From Pantoea sp. IMH (GTDB taxonomy: Bacteria; Pseudomonadota; Gammaproteobacteria; Enterobacterales; Enterobacteriaceae), in the NCBI RefSeq assembly GCF_000599885.1, contig NZ_JFGT01000005.1, positions 310,001 to 374,000 of the forward strand: a stretch of DNA of 64,000 nucleotides, in the 5' to 3' direction. Shown piece by piece: positions 9,372-18,814 of this stretch. The notes under the pieces were generated by a model, which made no database searches, was not told the origin of the DNA, and saw only the letters and a program-made list of their open reading frames with translations. Position numbers and translations under genes: made by a program. Positions within the stretch are counted from its first letter, which is position 1, and each line of letters opens with the position of its first letter.

Positions 9372-10742
9372 TTAGCGCAGCAGCAGATAAAGGTTTTGGT
9401 TGTCGCGAATGATATTGAGCGCCAGTAGGGGCGGTTTAGACTCAAGCAGCTTACGCAATCCGGCCAGGTTCTCCACCTTCGTACGGTTAACGCCGACGAT
9501 CACATCATCCTTTTGCAGCCCGGACAATTCTGCCGGCGACGATTTCGCCACGGCTTCAACCTTCACGCCTTTGCTGCCATCCTTCGCCGCGCCATCGCCG
9601 AGCGTAGCGCCCTGCAATGCTGGCGTCAGCTGCTCGGCGCTGACGGTGGTCTGGCTGCTGGCATCCAGCGTCACGGTCAGCGTTACCGGCTTGCCCTCAC
9701 GGATCAGCTCAACTTTCACCGGCGTACCCGGCGGCGTGGTGCCAATTTTTACCCGCAGCGCGGCGAAGCTTTCCACCGGTTTATCATCCAGACGGGTGAT
9801 GATGTCACCAGATTTTATCCCCGCTTTTGCCGCCGCTGATCCTGGCAGTACTTCATTAACAAAGGCACCACGGCGGATATCCACGCTGAAAGCTTTAGCC
9901 ATATCGGCGGTCATCTCCGTCCCTTTGATACCCAACTGGCCGCGCTTCACTTCGCCAAACTCAATCAGCTGTTGCGCCAGGTTCATCGCCATATTACTGG
10001 GGATAGCGAAGCCGATGCCAATGTTACCGCCCGCAGAAGCCAGAATAGCGGTATTAAGGCCGATCAGTTCACCGTTCAGATTGACGAGCGCACCGCCGGA
10101 GTTGCCGCGATTTATGGCGGCGTCAGTCTGAATGAAGTTTTCAAGCCCTTCCAGATTCAGGCCACTGCGGCCCAGCGCCGAGATAATGCCGGATGTGGCC
10201 GTCTGGCCGAGGCCGAACGGATTGCCGATGGCGACAGCAAAATCACCGACTTTCAGCCGGTCTGAATCAGCAATTTTTACCTGAGTCAGGCCGCTGGCAT
10301 CGCTGATCTGGACCAGCGCAATATCGGTCTGTTCGTCGTGACCGATCATTTTGGCATCGAATTCACGGCCATCGCTCAACTGGATGCTGATTTTATCTGC
10401 ACCATTGACCACGTGATTATTGGTCAGCACATAGCCTTTTTCCGCATTGATCACTACGCCGGACGCCAGGCCTTCGAAGGGCTGTGCCTGCGCTTCTTGT
10501 TCCTGACCGTCCTGACCAAAGAAGCGCTTAAGTGGCTCAGGGATCGCCTGGGTCTCTGCCTGGGTGCCTTCCACGTGCACGCTCACGACTGCCGGTAATA
10601 CCTGCTCCAGCATAGGGGCCAGGCTTGGCAAAGGTGAGCCCTGAATTTGTGCCGGAAGCGTCGCCATGGCCTGCGGGGCAACGGTCAGATTCATGCCAAT
10701 ACTCAGTGCTAATGCGCTTAACAGTAAGGATTTCTTCTTCAT
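9372..10742 (-). CDS. degQ: Periplasmic serine endoprotease DegQ
   Basis: This 456-residue HtrA-family protein has a signal peptide (cut near AMATLP, about residue 27). Its protease domain has the triad His110, Asp140 and Ser215 (GNSGG), and two PDZ domains follow (about 260-350 and 370-450). The length and short Q-linker fit DegQ (455 in E. coli) better than DegP (474). It degrades or chaperones misfolded periplasmic proteins as cage-like oligomers. It is upstream of degS in the order degQ-degS, as in E. coli. Confidence 0.95.
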   Translation of the reverse strand: MKKKSLLLSALALSIGMNLTVAPQAMATLPAQIQGSPLPSLAPMLEQVLPAVVSVHVEGTQAETQAIPEPLKRFFGQDGQEQEAQAQPFEGLASGVVINAEKGYVLTNNHVVNGADKISIQLSDGREFDAKMIGHDEQTDIALVQISDASGLTQVKIADSDRLKVGDFAVAIGNPFGLGQTATSGIISALGRSGLNLEGLENFIQTDAAINRGNSGGALVNLNGELIGLNTAILASAGGNIGIGFAIPSNMAMNLAQQLIEFGEVKRGQLGIKGTEMTADMAKAFSVDIRRGAFVNEVLPGSAAAKAGIKSGDIITRLDDKPVESFAALRVKIGTTPPGTPVKVELIREGKPVTLTVTLDASSQTTVSAEQLTPALQGATLGDGAAKDGSKGVKVEAVAKSSPAELSGLQKDDVIVGVNRTKVENLAGLRKLLESKPPLLALNIIRDNQNLYLLLR

Positions 10743-10811
10743 CGCTACGACGCTCTCGTTAATAAATGTAGGGGGATAATGCTGTGGATAATGATGGACT
10801 TTGACAGAGAA

Positions 10812-10830
10812 AAGGGCGCCTGGCGCCCTT
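10812..10830 (-). terminator. Terminator of zapG
   Basis: Read leftward, AAGGGCGC-CAG-GCGCCCTT is followed by TTCTCTG, placed directly after the zapG stop and before degQ. Confidence 0.65.
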
Positions 10831-10835
10831 ATATT

Positions 10836-11240
10836 CTATTTTTGGCTGGTGTTTCGCTCACCGCGCAGCAGGCCAGAAGCGCTGTCAGGATAGTCACGCG
10901 GCATCTGTACCGGTACCTGATCGTTATCCGCTTCAGACTCGGTCAACTGGTAAGCAAACGGGTTCTTTTCACCCGGCAGATTCGGCAGCAGGTCATTGGA
11001 ACCTTTCGCCATATGCTGATACAGCTGACGGTAATCGCGGGCCATATTATCCAGCAGTTCGGCGCTCTGTGCGAAATGGCTGGTCAGCTCTTCACGATAA
11101 TCAGCCAGCTCGGCTTTAGTTTTTTCCAGTTCGTACTGCTGGCTGCGCTGCTCGCGGAGCTTTTTGTTGCCGAAACGCATTGCTACCGCGCCGATAATCA
11201 ATCCAACTACCAACCCAATAAGCGCGTATTCCCAGGTCAT
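10836..11240 (-). CDS. zapG: Z-ring associated inner-membrane protein ZapG (YhcB)
   Basis: This 134-residue DUF1043 protein has one N-terminal membrane helix (about 4-22, YALIGLVVGLIIGAVAM) and then a cytoplasmic coiled-coil segment (about 28-85). The C-terminus is loose and polar. E. coli YhcB/ZapG coordinates envelope growth with cell division and interacts with division and cell-shape proteins. The length and sequence match the E. coli protein closely. It is divergent from zapE and upstream of degQ in conserved order. Confidence 0.95.
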   Translation of the reverse strand: MTWEYALIGLVVGLIIGAVAMRFGNKKLREQRSQQYELEKTKAELADYREELTSHFAQSAELLDNMARDYRQLYQHMAKGSNDLLPNLPGEKNPFAYQLTESEADNDQVPVQMPRDYPDSASGLLRGERNTSQK

Positions 11241-11426
11241 AATAACTCCCGTGTTGTCTTCGTTGTTCCGTAGGATCGTCTGGCCAATGCCAGTTCACTG
11301 CAGTCACTATAACCGCTAATGTTATGGAAGTGGAATCCTGAGGCGGCATCGCTTAGTGTAGAACGGCCTTTTTTTCGACGATAACGCCCAGGCCCTGTCA
11401 AATTTTTCAGAAAAAGTGAATAAACG

Positions 11427-12554
11427 ATGCAAACAAAGTCTCCGCTGGCACTGTACCGGCAGGCGCTGGAAAACGGGCAGTATCAGCCTGATGATATTCA
11501 GCTTGAAGCCATAACCCGTCTTGATGGGATTTATCAGGCTCTGAGCCGCGCAGAGGCGCCTTCTGCCACTCCAAATAAAGGCCTGTTTGGCAAGATTAGC
11601 CATCTGGTCGGCAAGGGCAAAAACGCGCCTCAGCCGCCCGTACAGGGACTCTATATGTGGGGCGGCGTTGGCCGCGGCAAGACCTGGCTGATGGATTTGT
11701 TTTTTCAGGCAATTCCTGGGGAGCGTAAACAGCGGCTTCACTTTCATCGCTTTATGCTGAGGGTGCATCAGGAACTGACGGCGCTGCAAGGGCAGAGCGA
11801 TCCACTGAATATCGTGGCAGACCGCTTTAAGAGCGAAACGGATCTGCTCTGTTTTGATGAGTTTTTTGTCTCTGATATCACCGATGCGATGCTGCTGGGC
11901 ACGCTGATGGAGGCGCTTTTTGCTCGGGGGATCACGCTGGTCGCCACCTCAAATATTCCGCCGGATGAGTTGTACCGTAACGGCTTACAGCGCGCGCGTT
12001 TTTTACCTGCCATTGAAATGATTAAAAAGCACTGTGACGTGATGAACGTAGATGCCGGGATCGACTACCGTCTGCGGACGCTAACCTCAGTGCATTTATG
12101 GATGACGCCGCTCGGCGACGCGACCACGCAGGCAATGGATCGCATGTTTGTCGCGCTGGCTGGTAAGCCCCCTGCGGCGCAACCAGTACTGGAAATTAAC
12201 CATCGTTCGCTGCCCACGCAGGGCGCGGAAGAGGGCGTGCTGGCGATGGATTTCGGCGTACTCTGCGGCGAAGGGCGGAGCCAGCATGACTATATTGAGT
12301 TGTCCCGTCGCTTCCACAGCGTGCTGCTGTTTAACGTGCCGGTGATGATTTATAAAACGGAAGACCAGGCGAGGCGCTTTCTGGCGCTGGTCGACGAATT
12401 TTATGAGCGGCGGGTCAAGCTGGTGGTGTCCGCTGAAACCTCGCTTTTTGAGATTTATCAGGGCACCCGGCTGAAGTTTGAATATCAGCGCTGCCTTTCC
12501 CGCCTGCAGGAGATGCAGAGCGAAGAGTACCTTAAACTGCCTCATCTGCCGTGA
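11427..12554 (+). CDS. zapE: Cell division ATPase ZapE (AFG1 family)
   Basis: The protein has 375 residues (E. coli ZapE/YhcM has 375). This AFG1/LACE1-type AAA+ ATPase has Walker A GGVGRGKT at 79-86, Walker B LLCFDEF at about 139-145, and sensor-1 ATSN. ZapE acts at constricting septa and destabilises FtsZ polymers with ATP. It is a single gene between zapG and the rplM-rpsI operon. There is no obvious terminator before the rplM promoter. Confidence 0.95.
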   Translation: MQTKSPLALYRQALENGQYQPDDIQLEAITRLDGIYQALSRAEAPSATPNKGLFGKISHLVGKGKNAPQPPVQGLYMWGGVGRGKTWLMDLFFQAIPGERKQRLHFHRFMLRVHQELTALQGQSDPLNIVADRFKSETDLLCFDEFFVSDITDAMLLGTLMEALFARGITLVATSNIPPDELYRNGLQRARFLPAIEMIKKHCDVMNVDAGIDYRLRTLTSVHLWMTPLGDATTQAMDRMFVALAGKPPAAQPVLEINHRSLPTQGAEEGVLAMDFGVLCGEGRSQHDYIELSRRFHSVLLFNVPVMIYKTEDQARRFLALVDEFYERRVKLVVSAETSLFEIYQGTRLKFEYQRCLSRLQEMQSEEYLKLPHLP

Positions 12555-12585
12555 AGCGGGACCGCCGGTAATTTTATTGCAAAAA

Positions 12586-12787
12586 GGGGTCGCGCTTTAA
12601 GGGCGACTTCTCTATAATCTTGCGACCCCACGTTACAACAAAGGTTTTTTTCCCAAAACTCTTTGTGTTCCAGTAACTCTATCCGAAGGGGTGGGCTTGC
12701 TGGTCGAGATGGTCGTGTGAGCCTCAACCGTTTATTCAAGCGTTTGGGATTTCACCAACGTGTAACTTAATTTGGGTAAGCTTTTAG
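12586..12787 (+). promoter_or_regulatory. rplM-rpsI promoter and long leader
   Basis: A consensus -10 TATAAT lies at 12613-12618. It sits within an inverted repeat, GGGGTCGC at 12586-12593 and GCGACCCC at 12622-12629. The predicted start near 12625 leaves a leader of about 160 bases before rplM. In E. coli the rplM leader is the target of feedback repression by ribosomal protein L13, so the length fits an autoregulatory leader; the structure itself was not worked out here. Confidence 0.65.
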
Positions 12788-13624
<837 letters not shown>

Positions 13625-13658
13625 TTGTTTCTGCTTCGGCAGAGTCGATTACCGAAAA

Positions 13659-13682
13659 CCCGGTGCCTGCACCGGGTTTTTT
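13659..13682 (+). terminator. Terminator of rplM-rpsI
   Basis: The stem CCCGGT-GCCTGC-ACCGGG is followed by TTTTTTC, 34 bases after the rpsI stop. Confidence 0.9.
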
Positions 13683-13942
13683 CTTTTCTGGTGCTGGTAA
13701 AATCGTGGCGTATCGCCAGGTTGTTGATCTTTTTCCCGTCAAATGCACCTTGCCGCCCCCACAAACTGTCGAAAATCTGGTAAACTGTCAGTCACTTTGC
13801 GCCCATTAGCAGGGCATTGATGCATGAAATCCTGACGGGATGCCGGTTCGGTCTCAGCGCGTGCTAAGGGTCATTTATTTAGCTGGTCAGCCGCCCTGTG
13901 GCGGGCCCGCGTAGTGTTTTCTGGATAAACTTGGAGGTTTAC

Positions 13943-14584
13943 ATGGCTGTCGCTGCCAACAAACGTTCGGTAATGACGCTGTTTTCTGGTCCGACTGACA
14001 TTTTTAGCCACCAGGTGCGTATCGTCCTGGCGGAGAAGGGTGTCAGCGTTGAGATCGAGCAGGTAGAAATGGATAGCCTGCCCCAGGATCTGATTGACCT
14101 CAATCCGTATCGTACCGTGCCAACGCTGGTCGATCGGGAACTGACGTTGTATGAGTCACGCATCATTATGGAATATCTTGATGAACGCTTTCCACATCCA
14201 CCGCTGATGCCGGTTTATCCGGTTGCGCGTGGTGAAAGCCGTCTGATGATGCACCGCGTTGAGCAGGACTGGTACAGCCTGATGCACAAGGTTGAAAACG
14301 GCACGGCGCAGGAAGCGGAAACGGCGCGTAAGCAGCTGCGTGAAGAACTGCTGGCCATAGCGCCGCTTTTCGCGCGTACGCCGTTCTTTATGAGCGACGA
14401 GTTCAGCCTGGTAGACTGCTACCTGGCGCCGCTGCTGTGGCGTCTGCCGCAGATGGGCATTGAACTGGCGGGTGCGGGTTCTAAAGAGCTGAAAGGTTAT
14501 ATGACGCGCGTCTTCGAGCGGGACTCCTTCCTCGCTTCCCTGACTGAAGCAGAACGTGAAATGCGCCTGCATACGCGGGGCTGA
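13943..14584 (+). CDS. sspA: Stringent starvation protein A
   Basis: The protein has 213 residues with a glutathione-S-transferase fold (thioredoxin-like part about 10-85, helical part about 90-205). SspA binds RNA polymerase and, in E. coli, supports acid tolerance and stationary-phase survival and is needed for phage P1 late transcription. The start at 13943 (MAVAANKRSVMTLFSG) matches the E. coli N-terminus and has TTGGAGG upstream; an in-frame start at 13898 is not conserved. The roughly 260-base gap before it holds the rpsI terminator and presumably the sspAB promoter. sspB begins 5 bases after the stop. Confidence 0.96.
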   Translation: MAVAANKRSVMTLFSGPTDIFSHQVRIVLAEKGVSVEIEQVEMDSLPQDLIDLNPYRTVPTLVDRELTLYESRIIMEYLDERFPHPPLMPVYPVARGESRLMMHRVEQDWYSLMHKVENGTAQEAETARKQLREELLAIAPLFARTPFFMSDEFSLVDCYLAPLLWRLPQMGIELAGAGSKELKGYMTRVFERDSFLASLTEAEREMRLHTRG

Positions 14585-14589
14585 TTATC

Positions 14590-15087
14590 ATGGAAATGAC
14601 GCATCTTACTCCTCGCCGTCCTTACCTGCTGCGGGCGTTCTATGACTGGTTGCTGGACAATCAGCTGACGCCTCATCTGGTGGTCGATATTAATTTGCCT
14701 GGCGTGATGGTGCCTCTGGAGTATGCCCGTGATGGACAGATCGTTTTAAATATCGCGCCGCGCGCCGTCGGAAACCTCTCACTGGGCAATGACGAAGTGA
14801 GCTTCAATGCCCGCTTCGGCGGCGTTCCTCGTCAGGTAACCGTGCCGCTGGCCGCCGTGCTGGCGATCTACGCCCGGGAAAACGGTGCGGGTACGATGTT
14901 TGAACCTGAACCGATCTACGAAGATGCCGGGGAATTCAATCCGGAATCTGAAGAGGCCGGTTCAGCGGAAACGCTGATGTCGGTAATTGATGGCGATCGC
15001 CCCGATGACAGCGTACCTGATGATGAAAATCCCGACGACGAGCCGCCACCGCGCGGAGGCCGTCCGTCGCTTCGCGTTGTGAAGTAA
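14590..15087 (+). CDS. sspB: ClpXP specificity-enhancing factor SspB
   Basis: The protein has 165 residues. The folded N-terminal domain (about 1-110) binds ssrA-tagged proteins, an acidic flexible linker follows (about 115-152), and the C-terminal motif RGGRPSLRVVK docks on ClpX. It delivers ssrA-tagged and some other substrates to ClpXP. All parts are present and closely match E. coli SspB. It is co-transcribed with sspA and followed by a terminator. Confidence 0.96.
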   Translation: MEMTHLTPRRPYLLRAFYDWLLDNQLTPHLVVDINLPGVMVPLEYARDGQIVLNIAPRAVGNLSLGNDEVSFNARFGGVPRQVTVPLAAVLAIYARENGAGTMFEPEPIYEDAGEFNPESEEAGSAETLMSVIDGDRPDDSVPDDENPDDEPPPRGGRPSLRVVK

Positions 15088-15104
15088 GTTTCACCGCTAT
15101 GCCG

Positions 15105-15136
15105 AAAAAAGACTCCTTATGGGAGTCTTTTTTTTT
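15105..15136. terminator. Bidirectional terminator between sspB and tehB
   Basis: The stem GACTCC / GGAGTC (15111-15116 with 15122-15127) is flanked by six A on the left and nine T on the right. It can terminate sspAB rightward and the tehB transcript leftward. Confidence 0.88.
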
Positions 15137-15144
15137 GCCCGGAG

Positions 15145-16008
15145 TCAGGCTTTCTTCTTCGCCAGCAGCGTGGCGAAGCGCAGTTTAATGGGGTTGCCCT
15201 GAGCATCGACTTTATGCAGCGCGCCGGGGTTTTCGTTATATTTGACGATCTCCCAGCCGGTATAGTTGTCCAGCAGTTCGCCAGGACGGAACGTAAAGGG
15301 GAAAGGTAAAGGGCAGGGATAATCGGGCGTGTTCATTGCCGCCACAATCAGGTTATATCCTCCTGGCCGCGTGGCATCCTGCATCTGTTTGATTAACGCG
15401 GGGATAGTGTCAGGCTGCAAAAACATCATCACCACGGTGGAAAGAATAAAATCATACTGTCCAGCGAGGGTGACTCCGTTAAGATCCTTTTGGACCAGCG
15501 TGATGTTTTCCCGCTTTTCTGCGGTGATAATTCCCTGAAGCTGGTTCAGGCTTTCGGTGCTTTTATCCCAGCCTTCAACACTAAACCCTTTCTGGTCCAG
15601 GTAAAGAACATTGCGGCCATTGCCGCAGCCAAGATCAAGTACCCGGCCTGGCGGAATTTTCCCTGCGGCTTCAATCACCTCCGAATGGGGAGGCGTTAAC
15701 TGATATTTCTGGCTGTAGTACTGTTCCGCCGTGCAGTAAAAGGCCAGCTGGCATTCAACATCCTCACTGACGCTGTCGATACGGTGCCACTGCTGTGGCG
15801 CAATGCGTGGCGGCTGATTGTCAGGCGTAAAGGTAAAGGTTTCGGTTATCTCGCCTGCTGCCGTCATCAGGGAGAAATTGAGCGTGCCGCGCAAAACAGT
15901 CAGCTGCGCCCAGCTTCCTTCGCGGGTGTTATGCTGCTGTTGAAAAGCGGCAGGCAGCGTCTCTTTGTGCCAGACAGGCAGCGTTTTGTAGCAAATAAGT
16001 TCTGACAT
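15145..16008 (-). CDS. tehB: TehB-like SAM-dependent methyltransferase (tellurite resistance), long form
   Basis: This 287-residue protein has two domains. The N-terminal DUF1971/cupin-like domain (about 5-95) is followed by a class I methyltransferase domain (about 110-285) with SAM motif I VLDLGCGNGR at 123-132. This long form resembles Haemophilus TehB (about 286 residues); E. coli TehB lacks the N-terminal domain. The family methylates tellurite or related metalloid oxyanions, but the natural substrate is uncertain. The start at 16008 has GGAGGAAAA upstream and lies 14 bases after the norW stop, so tehB is the last gene of the norV-norW-tehB transcript. A longer start at 16026 would overlap norW. 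Confidence 0.85.
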   Translation of the reverse strand: MSELICYKTLPVWHKETLPAAFQQQHNTREGSWAQLTVLRGTLNFSLMTAAGEITETFTFTPDNQPPRIAPQQWHRIDSVSEDVECQLAFYCTAEQYYSQKYQLTPPHSEVIEAAGKIPPGRVLDLGCGNGRNVLYLDQKGFSVEGWDKSTESLNQLQGIITAEKRENITLVQKDLNGVTLAGQYDFILSTVVMMFLQPDTIPALIKQMQDATRPGGYNLIVAAMNTPDYPCPLPFPFTFRPGELLDNYTGWEIVKYNENPGALHKVDAQGNPIKLRFATLLAKKKA

Positions 16009-16022
16009 TTTTCCTCCGGAAT

Positions 16023-17159
16023 TCATTTCGGTAGCTGTTTCAGCAGCGCAAAAGCCTGTTTCATCTCACCTTCACTGACGACGAAGGCTTCAAGCGCGCC
16101 CGTCGGATTTATGCCCCTGGCAACTATCCCCTGCGGTCCGAAACTCATCTGCCAGAGCAGATCCGGCGCGGTGGTATTACCGGCCAGATGAAGGATCAAA
16201 TCGGGGGTTTTCACCTTGATCAACATGGCGGGAAGACGCAGCGTTTCGGTGCTGCCGGTCAGGTTTTTCGCCAGCGTCAGCGCTGCCATCTGGGCCGGCT
16301 GGAGATAGGGCATCAGTTGGCCACTGATTTCGGCGCAGTCACCCAGCGAAAAGATATCGGGATGGGATGTGCTCAGCGTATCATCCACAACGATGCCGCG
16401 CCGTGTATGCAGCCCAGCCTCCCGCGCCAGCGCAATGTTAGGGCGCAAACCCACGGCACAGATCGCTGCATCGCATTCAATCTGCTGCCCGTTGCTCAGG
16501 GTTGCCTGTAAGGCATCATTCTCTAAGGTCAGGGCGGCGAGCTCATTATGCAGACGCACATCCACGCCGGCCTTCAGCAGGCAGTGCTGCAGCCTGGCGC
16601 TGACTTCAGCCGGCATCAGCGAGGCGAGCAGGCTGGCAGCCCGCTCAACCAGAGTGACCGTTTTTCCGGCATGATTAAGATCCATTGCCAGCTCGGTGCC
16701 TATCAGGCCGCCACCCAGTAGCAGCACGCGGCGGGCGTTATGCAGCTTGTCCTGCGCTGTGCGGAACGCCTGCTGACTGTTGAGCGTGATCATCAGCTCG
16801 CTGCCGGGAAAAGCGGGTACCAGCGCCTCAGCGCCCGTTGCCAGCACCAGTTTGCCGTAGGTAAAGTCGCCCTCGCTGGTCGCGAGACGGTGGCTGGCTG
16901 CATCGATGGCGGTTACCCGGGTGTTTCTGTTCAGCAGTATATTATTCTGCTCAGCAAAGGTCTCAGCACGCTCGCGCGTCAGCGCATCGGCGGTCAGCCG
17001 CTGGCTGAAAACATGGCTCAGTTCCGGTTTGTTATATTCATCGCAGCTGTCCGCCGCGATTAACCGGATCGTGACTGCTTTATCGCGCAAGCGCAGATGT
17101 TTTACCAGCTGTCGGGCAGCAAAGCCGGAGCCAACAATAACAATATCGGTTGACATCAT
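16023..17159 (-). CDS. norW: NADH:flavorubredoxin reductase NorW
   Basis: The protein has 378 residues (E. coli NorW has 377). It is a two-dinucleotide-fold FAD oxidoreductase: FAD motif GSGFAA at 10-15, NAD motif GGGLIG at 149-154, and second FAD motif GDCAE at about 272-276. It passes electrons from NADH to the rubredoxin domain of NorV for reduction of nitric oxide to N2O. Two consecutive ATG codons (17159 and 17156) directly follow the norV stop, so translational coupling is likely. Confidence 0.95.
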   Translation of the reverse strand: MMSTDIVIVGSGFAARQLVKHLRLRDKAVTIRLIAADSCDEYNKPELSHVFSQRLTADALTRERAETFAEQNNILLNRNTRVTAIDAASHRLATSEGDFTYGKLVLATGAEALVPAFPGSELMITLNSQQAFRTAQDKLHNARRVLLLGGGLIGTELAMDLNHAGKTVTLVERAASLLASLMPAEVSARLQHCLLKAGVDVRLHNELAALTLENDALQATLSNGQQIECDAAICAVGLRPNIALAREAGLHTRRGIVVDDTLSTSHPDIFSLGDCAEISGQLMPYLQPAQMAALTLAKNLTGSTETLRLPAMLIKVKTPDLILHLAGNTTAPDLLWQMSFGPQGIVARGINPTGALEAFVVSEGEMKQAFALLKQLPK

Positions 17160-18659
17160 TCAGCCCTCATAAGGATCGAAAACGGATTTACCCAGGCCGC
17201 ATTCCGGACAGAGAAAATCGTCAGGGACATCAGACCATGTTGTACCAGGCGCGACGTCCTGTAAGGGTTCGCCCAGTGAGGGATCGTATATCCATTGGCA
17301 GACGGAGCACTGCATACAGCCGCCGGAGACCTCTGTGGATGAGGTCGTCGCGCTAAGCGCATCCGTTTCTGTTAACGCCTCAGTTGGCGCTACAGGCACC
17401 ACAACCGGCTTCGCTGACTCTGCTGCAACTGGTTCGGCCTGAATGACGGGCGCTTCTATCGGTGAAAGCGCCCACTGCCGCGCCAGGTAGCGTCCATGTT
17501 CGCGACAGATTTCCAGCGCCTCACCATCTGGCCGCCACTTCGCCTTTAAAGCAATGGCGGTATCAAAACCGGCATCCATCAACCGTGTCTGAATACGATC
17601 AACCGCGCCGCCCGTCCAGCCGTAGCTGCCGAAGGCTGAGGCTTTTTTGTTGCGAAAACGCAGACCGGCCAGCTCTTCCAGCATGCCAGCAATTTTTGGC
17701 ATCATGACGTTATTCATGGTGGAGGAGCCGACCAGGATGCCCTTGGAGCGGAACACCTGCGTCAGGATTTCGTTTTTATCGTGGCGCGCGACGTTAAAAA
17801 TTTTCACCGCGACGCGGGGATCAACTTCATGGATGCCCTGAGCAATGGCATCCGCCATCATGCGCGTATTATTCGACATAGTGTCATAGAGCAGTGTGAT
17901 GCGATCTTCCTGATAATCGGCAGCCCAGTTCAGATAGTGCTGAACGATTTGCGTTGGATTATCCCGCCAGACCACACCGTGCGAAGTGGCGATCATACTG
18001 ACCGGTAAATTAAAGCCGAGGATCTCGTTGATCTTAGGCGTTACCAGACGGCTGAAAGGCGTCAGAATATTGGCGTAATAACGCTGACATTCTTCAAAAA
18101 GTTCCTGCTGATCCACTTCATCATTGAACAGATGCTCGTCGCAGTAGTGCTGGCCAAAAGCATCGTTACTGAACAGCACAGCATCGCCGGTCAGATAGGT
18201 CATCATGCTGTCCGGCCAGTGAAGCATCGGCGTTTCAACGAAAATCAGCTGTTTGCCGTTGCCGACAGCCAGCGTATCCCCGGTTTTGACAATATGAAAA
18301 TTCCATTCGGGATGATGATGATGTCCGTTGATCGAGTCGATCGCGTTTTCTGTACAGTAGATTGGCGTGCCGGGAATATGGGACATCAGCTCGGTCAGCG
18401 CGCCCGCGTGATCTTCCTCAGCATGATTAATGACGATGTAATCAATTTTGGAAAGCTCGATCTCCTGCGCCAGGTTGGTGACAAACTCCCGGCTGAACTT
18501 ATGGTCAACCGTATCAATCAGGACATTCTTCTCTTCCTGAATCAGATAGCTGTTATAGCTGCTGCCCTTCAGCGTTTTGTATTCGGTACCGTGGAAATCA
18601 CGGACTTCCCAGTCGCGTTGTCCAACCCAGGTGATATGACTTTTAACGTGGATACTCAT
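17160..18659 (-). CDS. norV: Anaerobic nitric oxide reductase flavorubredoxin NorV
   Basis: The protein has 499 residues, about 20 longer than E. coli NorV (479). The metallo-beta-lactamase-like domain (1-250) keeps the di-iron ligands His79, Glu81, Asp83, His147, Asp166 and His227. A flavodoxin domain (about 253-395) binds FMN. The C-terminal rubredoxin has CxxC pairs Cys451/454 and Cys484/487. The extra length is a proline/alanine-rich linker (about 400-445) before the rubredoxin. The enzyme reduces NO to N2O under low oxygen. It is first in norV-norW-tehB, with a sigma-54 promoter and NorR sites upstream. Confidence 0.96.
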   Translation of the reverse strand: MSIHVKSHITWVGQRDWEVRDFHGTEYKTLKGSSYNSYLIQEEKNVLIDTVDHKFSREFVTNLAQEIELSKIDYIVINHAEEDHAGALTELMSHIPGTPIYCTENAIDSINGHHHHPEWNFHIVKTGDTLAVGNGKQLIFVETPMLHWPDSMMTYLTGDAVLFSNDAFGQHYCDEHLFNDEVDQQELFEECQRYYANILTPFSRLVTPKINEILGFNLPVSMIATSHGVVWRDNPTQIVQHYLNWAADYQEDRITLLYDTMSNNTRMMADAIAQGIHEVDPRVAVKIFNVARHDKNEILTQVFRSKGILVGSSTMNNVMMPKIAGMLEELAGLRFRNKKASAFGSYGWTGGAVDRIQTRLMDAGFDTAIALKAKWRPDGEALEICREHGRYLARQWALSPIEAPVIQAEPVAAESAKPVVVPVAPTEALTETDALSATTSSTEVSGGCMQCSVCQWIYDPSLGEPLQDVAPGTTWSDVPDDFLCPECGLGKSVFDPYEG

Positions 18660-18697
18660 GCTATTGGCCTCAAGACTGATTGTCGTTACGCTGTTAT

Positions 18698-18713
18698 TGC
18701 ATCCTCCGTGCCA
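18698..18713 (-). promoter_or_regulatory. Sigma-54 promoter of norV
   Basis: Read leftward, TGGCACG-GAGGA-TGCA matches the sigma-54 consensus, with GG (-24) at 18712-18711 and GC (-12) at 18700-18699 at the required 10-base spacing. The predicted start is near 18687, giving a short leader before norV at 18659. The cognate sigma factor gene rpoN is in this same window. Confidence 0.85.
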
Positions 18714-18755
18714 ACTTTTATCTGTTTGATTTATAACTTTATTTTTTAAGTCATT

Positions 18756-18811
18756 GTATAATAGACAGCGATGAACTATTGTCTTTTTAACAATCGCAAT
18801 GTGAAAAAGAC
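18756..18811 (-). promoter_or_regulatory. Three NorR enhancer sites
   Basis: Three copies of the GT-N7-AC core recognised by NorR are present: GTATAATAGAC (18756-18766), GTCTTTTTAAC (18781-18791) and GTGAAAAAGAC (18801-18811). They lie about 70-125 bases upstream of the predicted norV start, as expected for a sigma-54 enhancer. Site 1 overlaps a TATAAT that could be the norR -10, and site 3 abuts the norR start, which fits negative autoregulation. Confidence 0.75.
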
Positions 18812-18814
18812 ACC

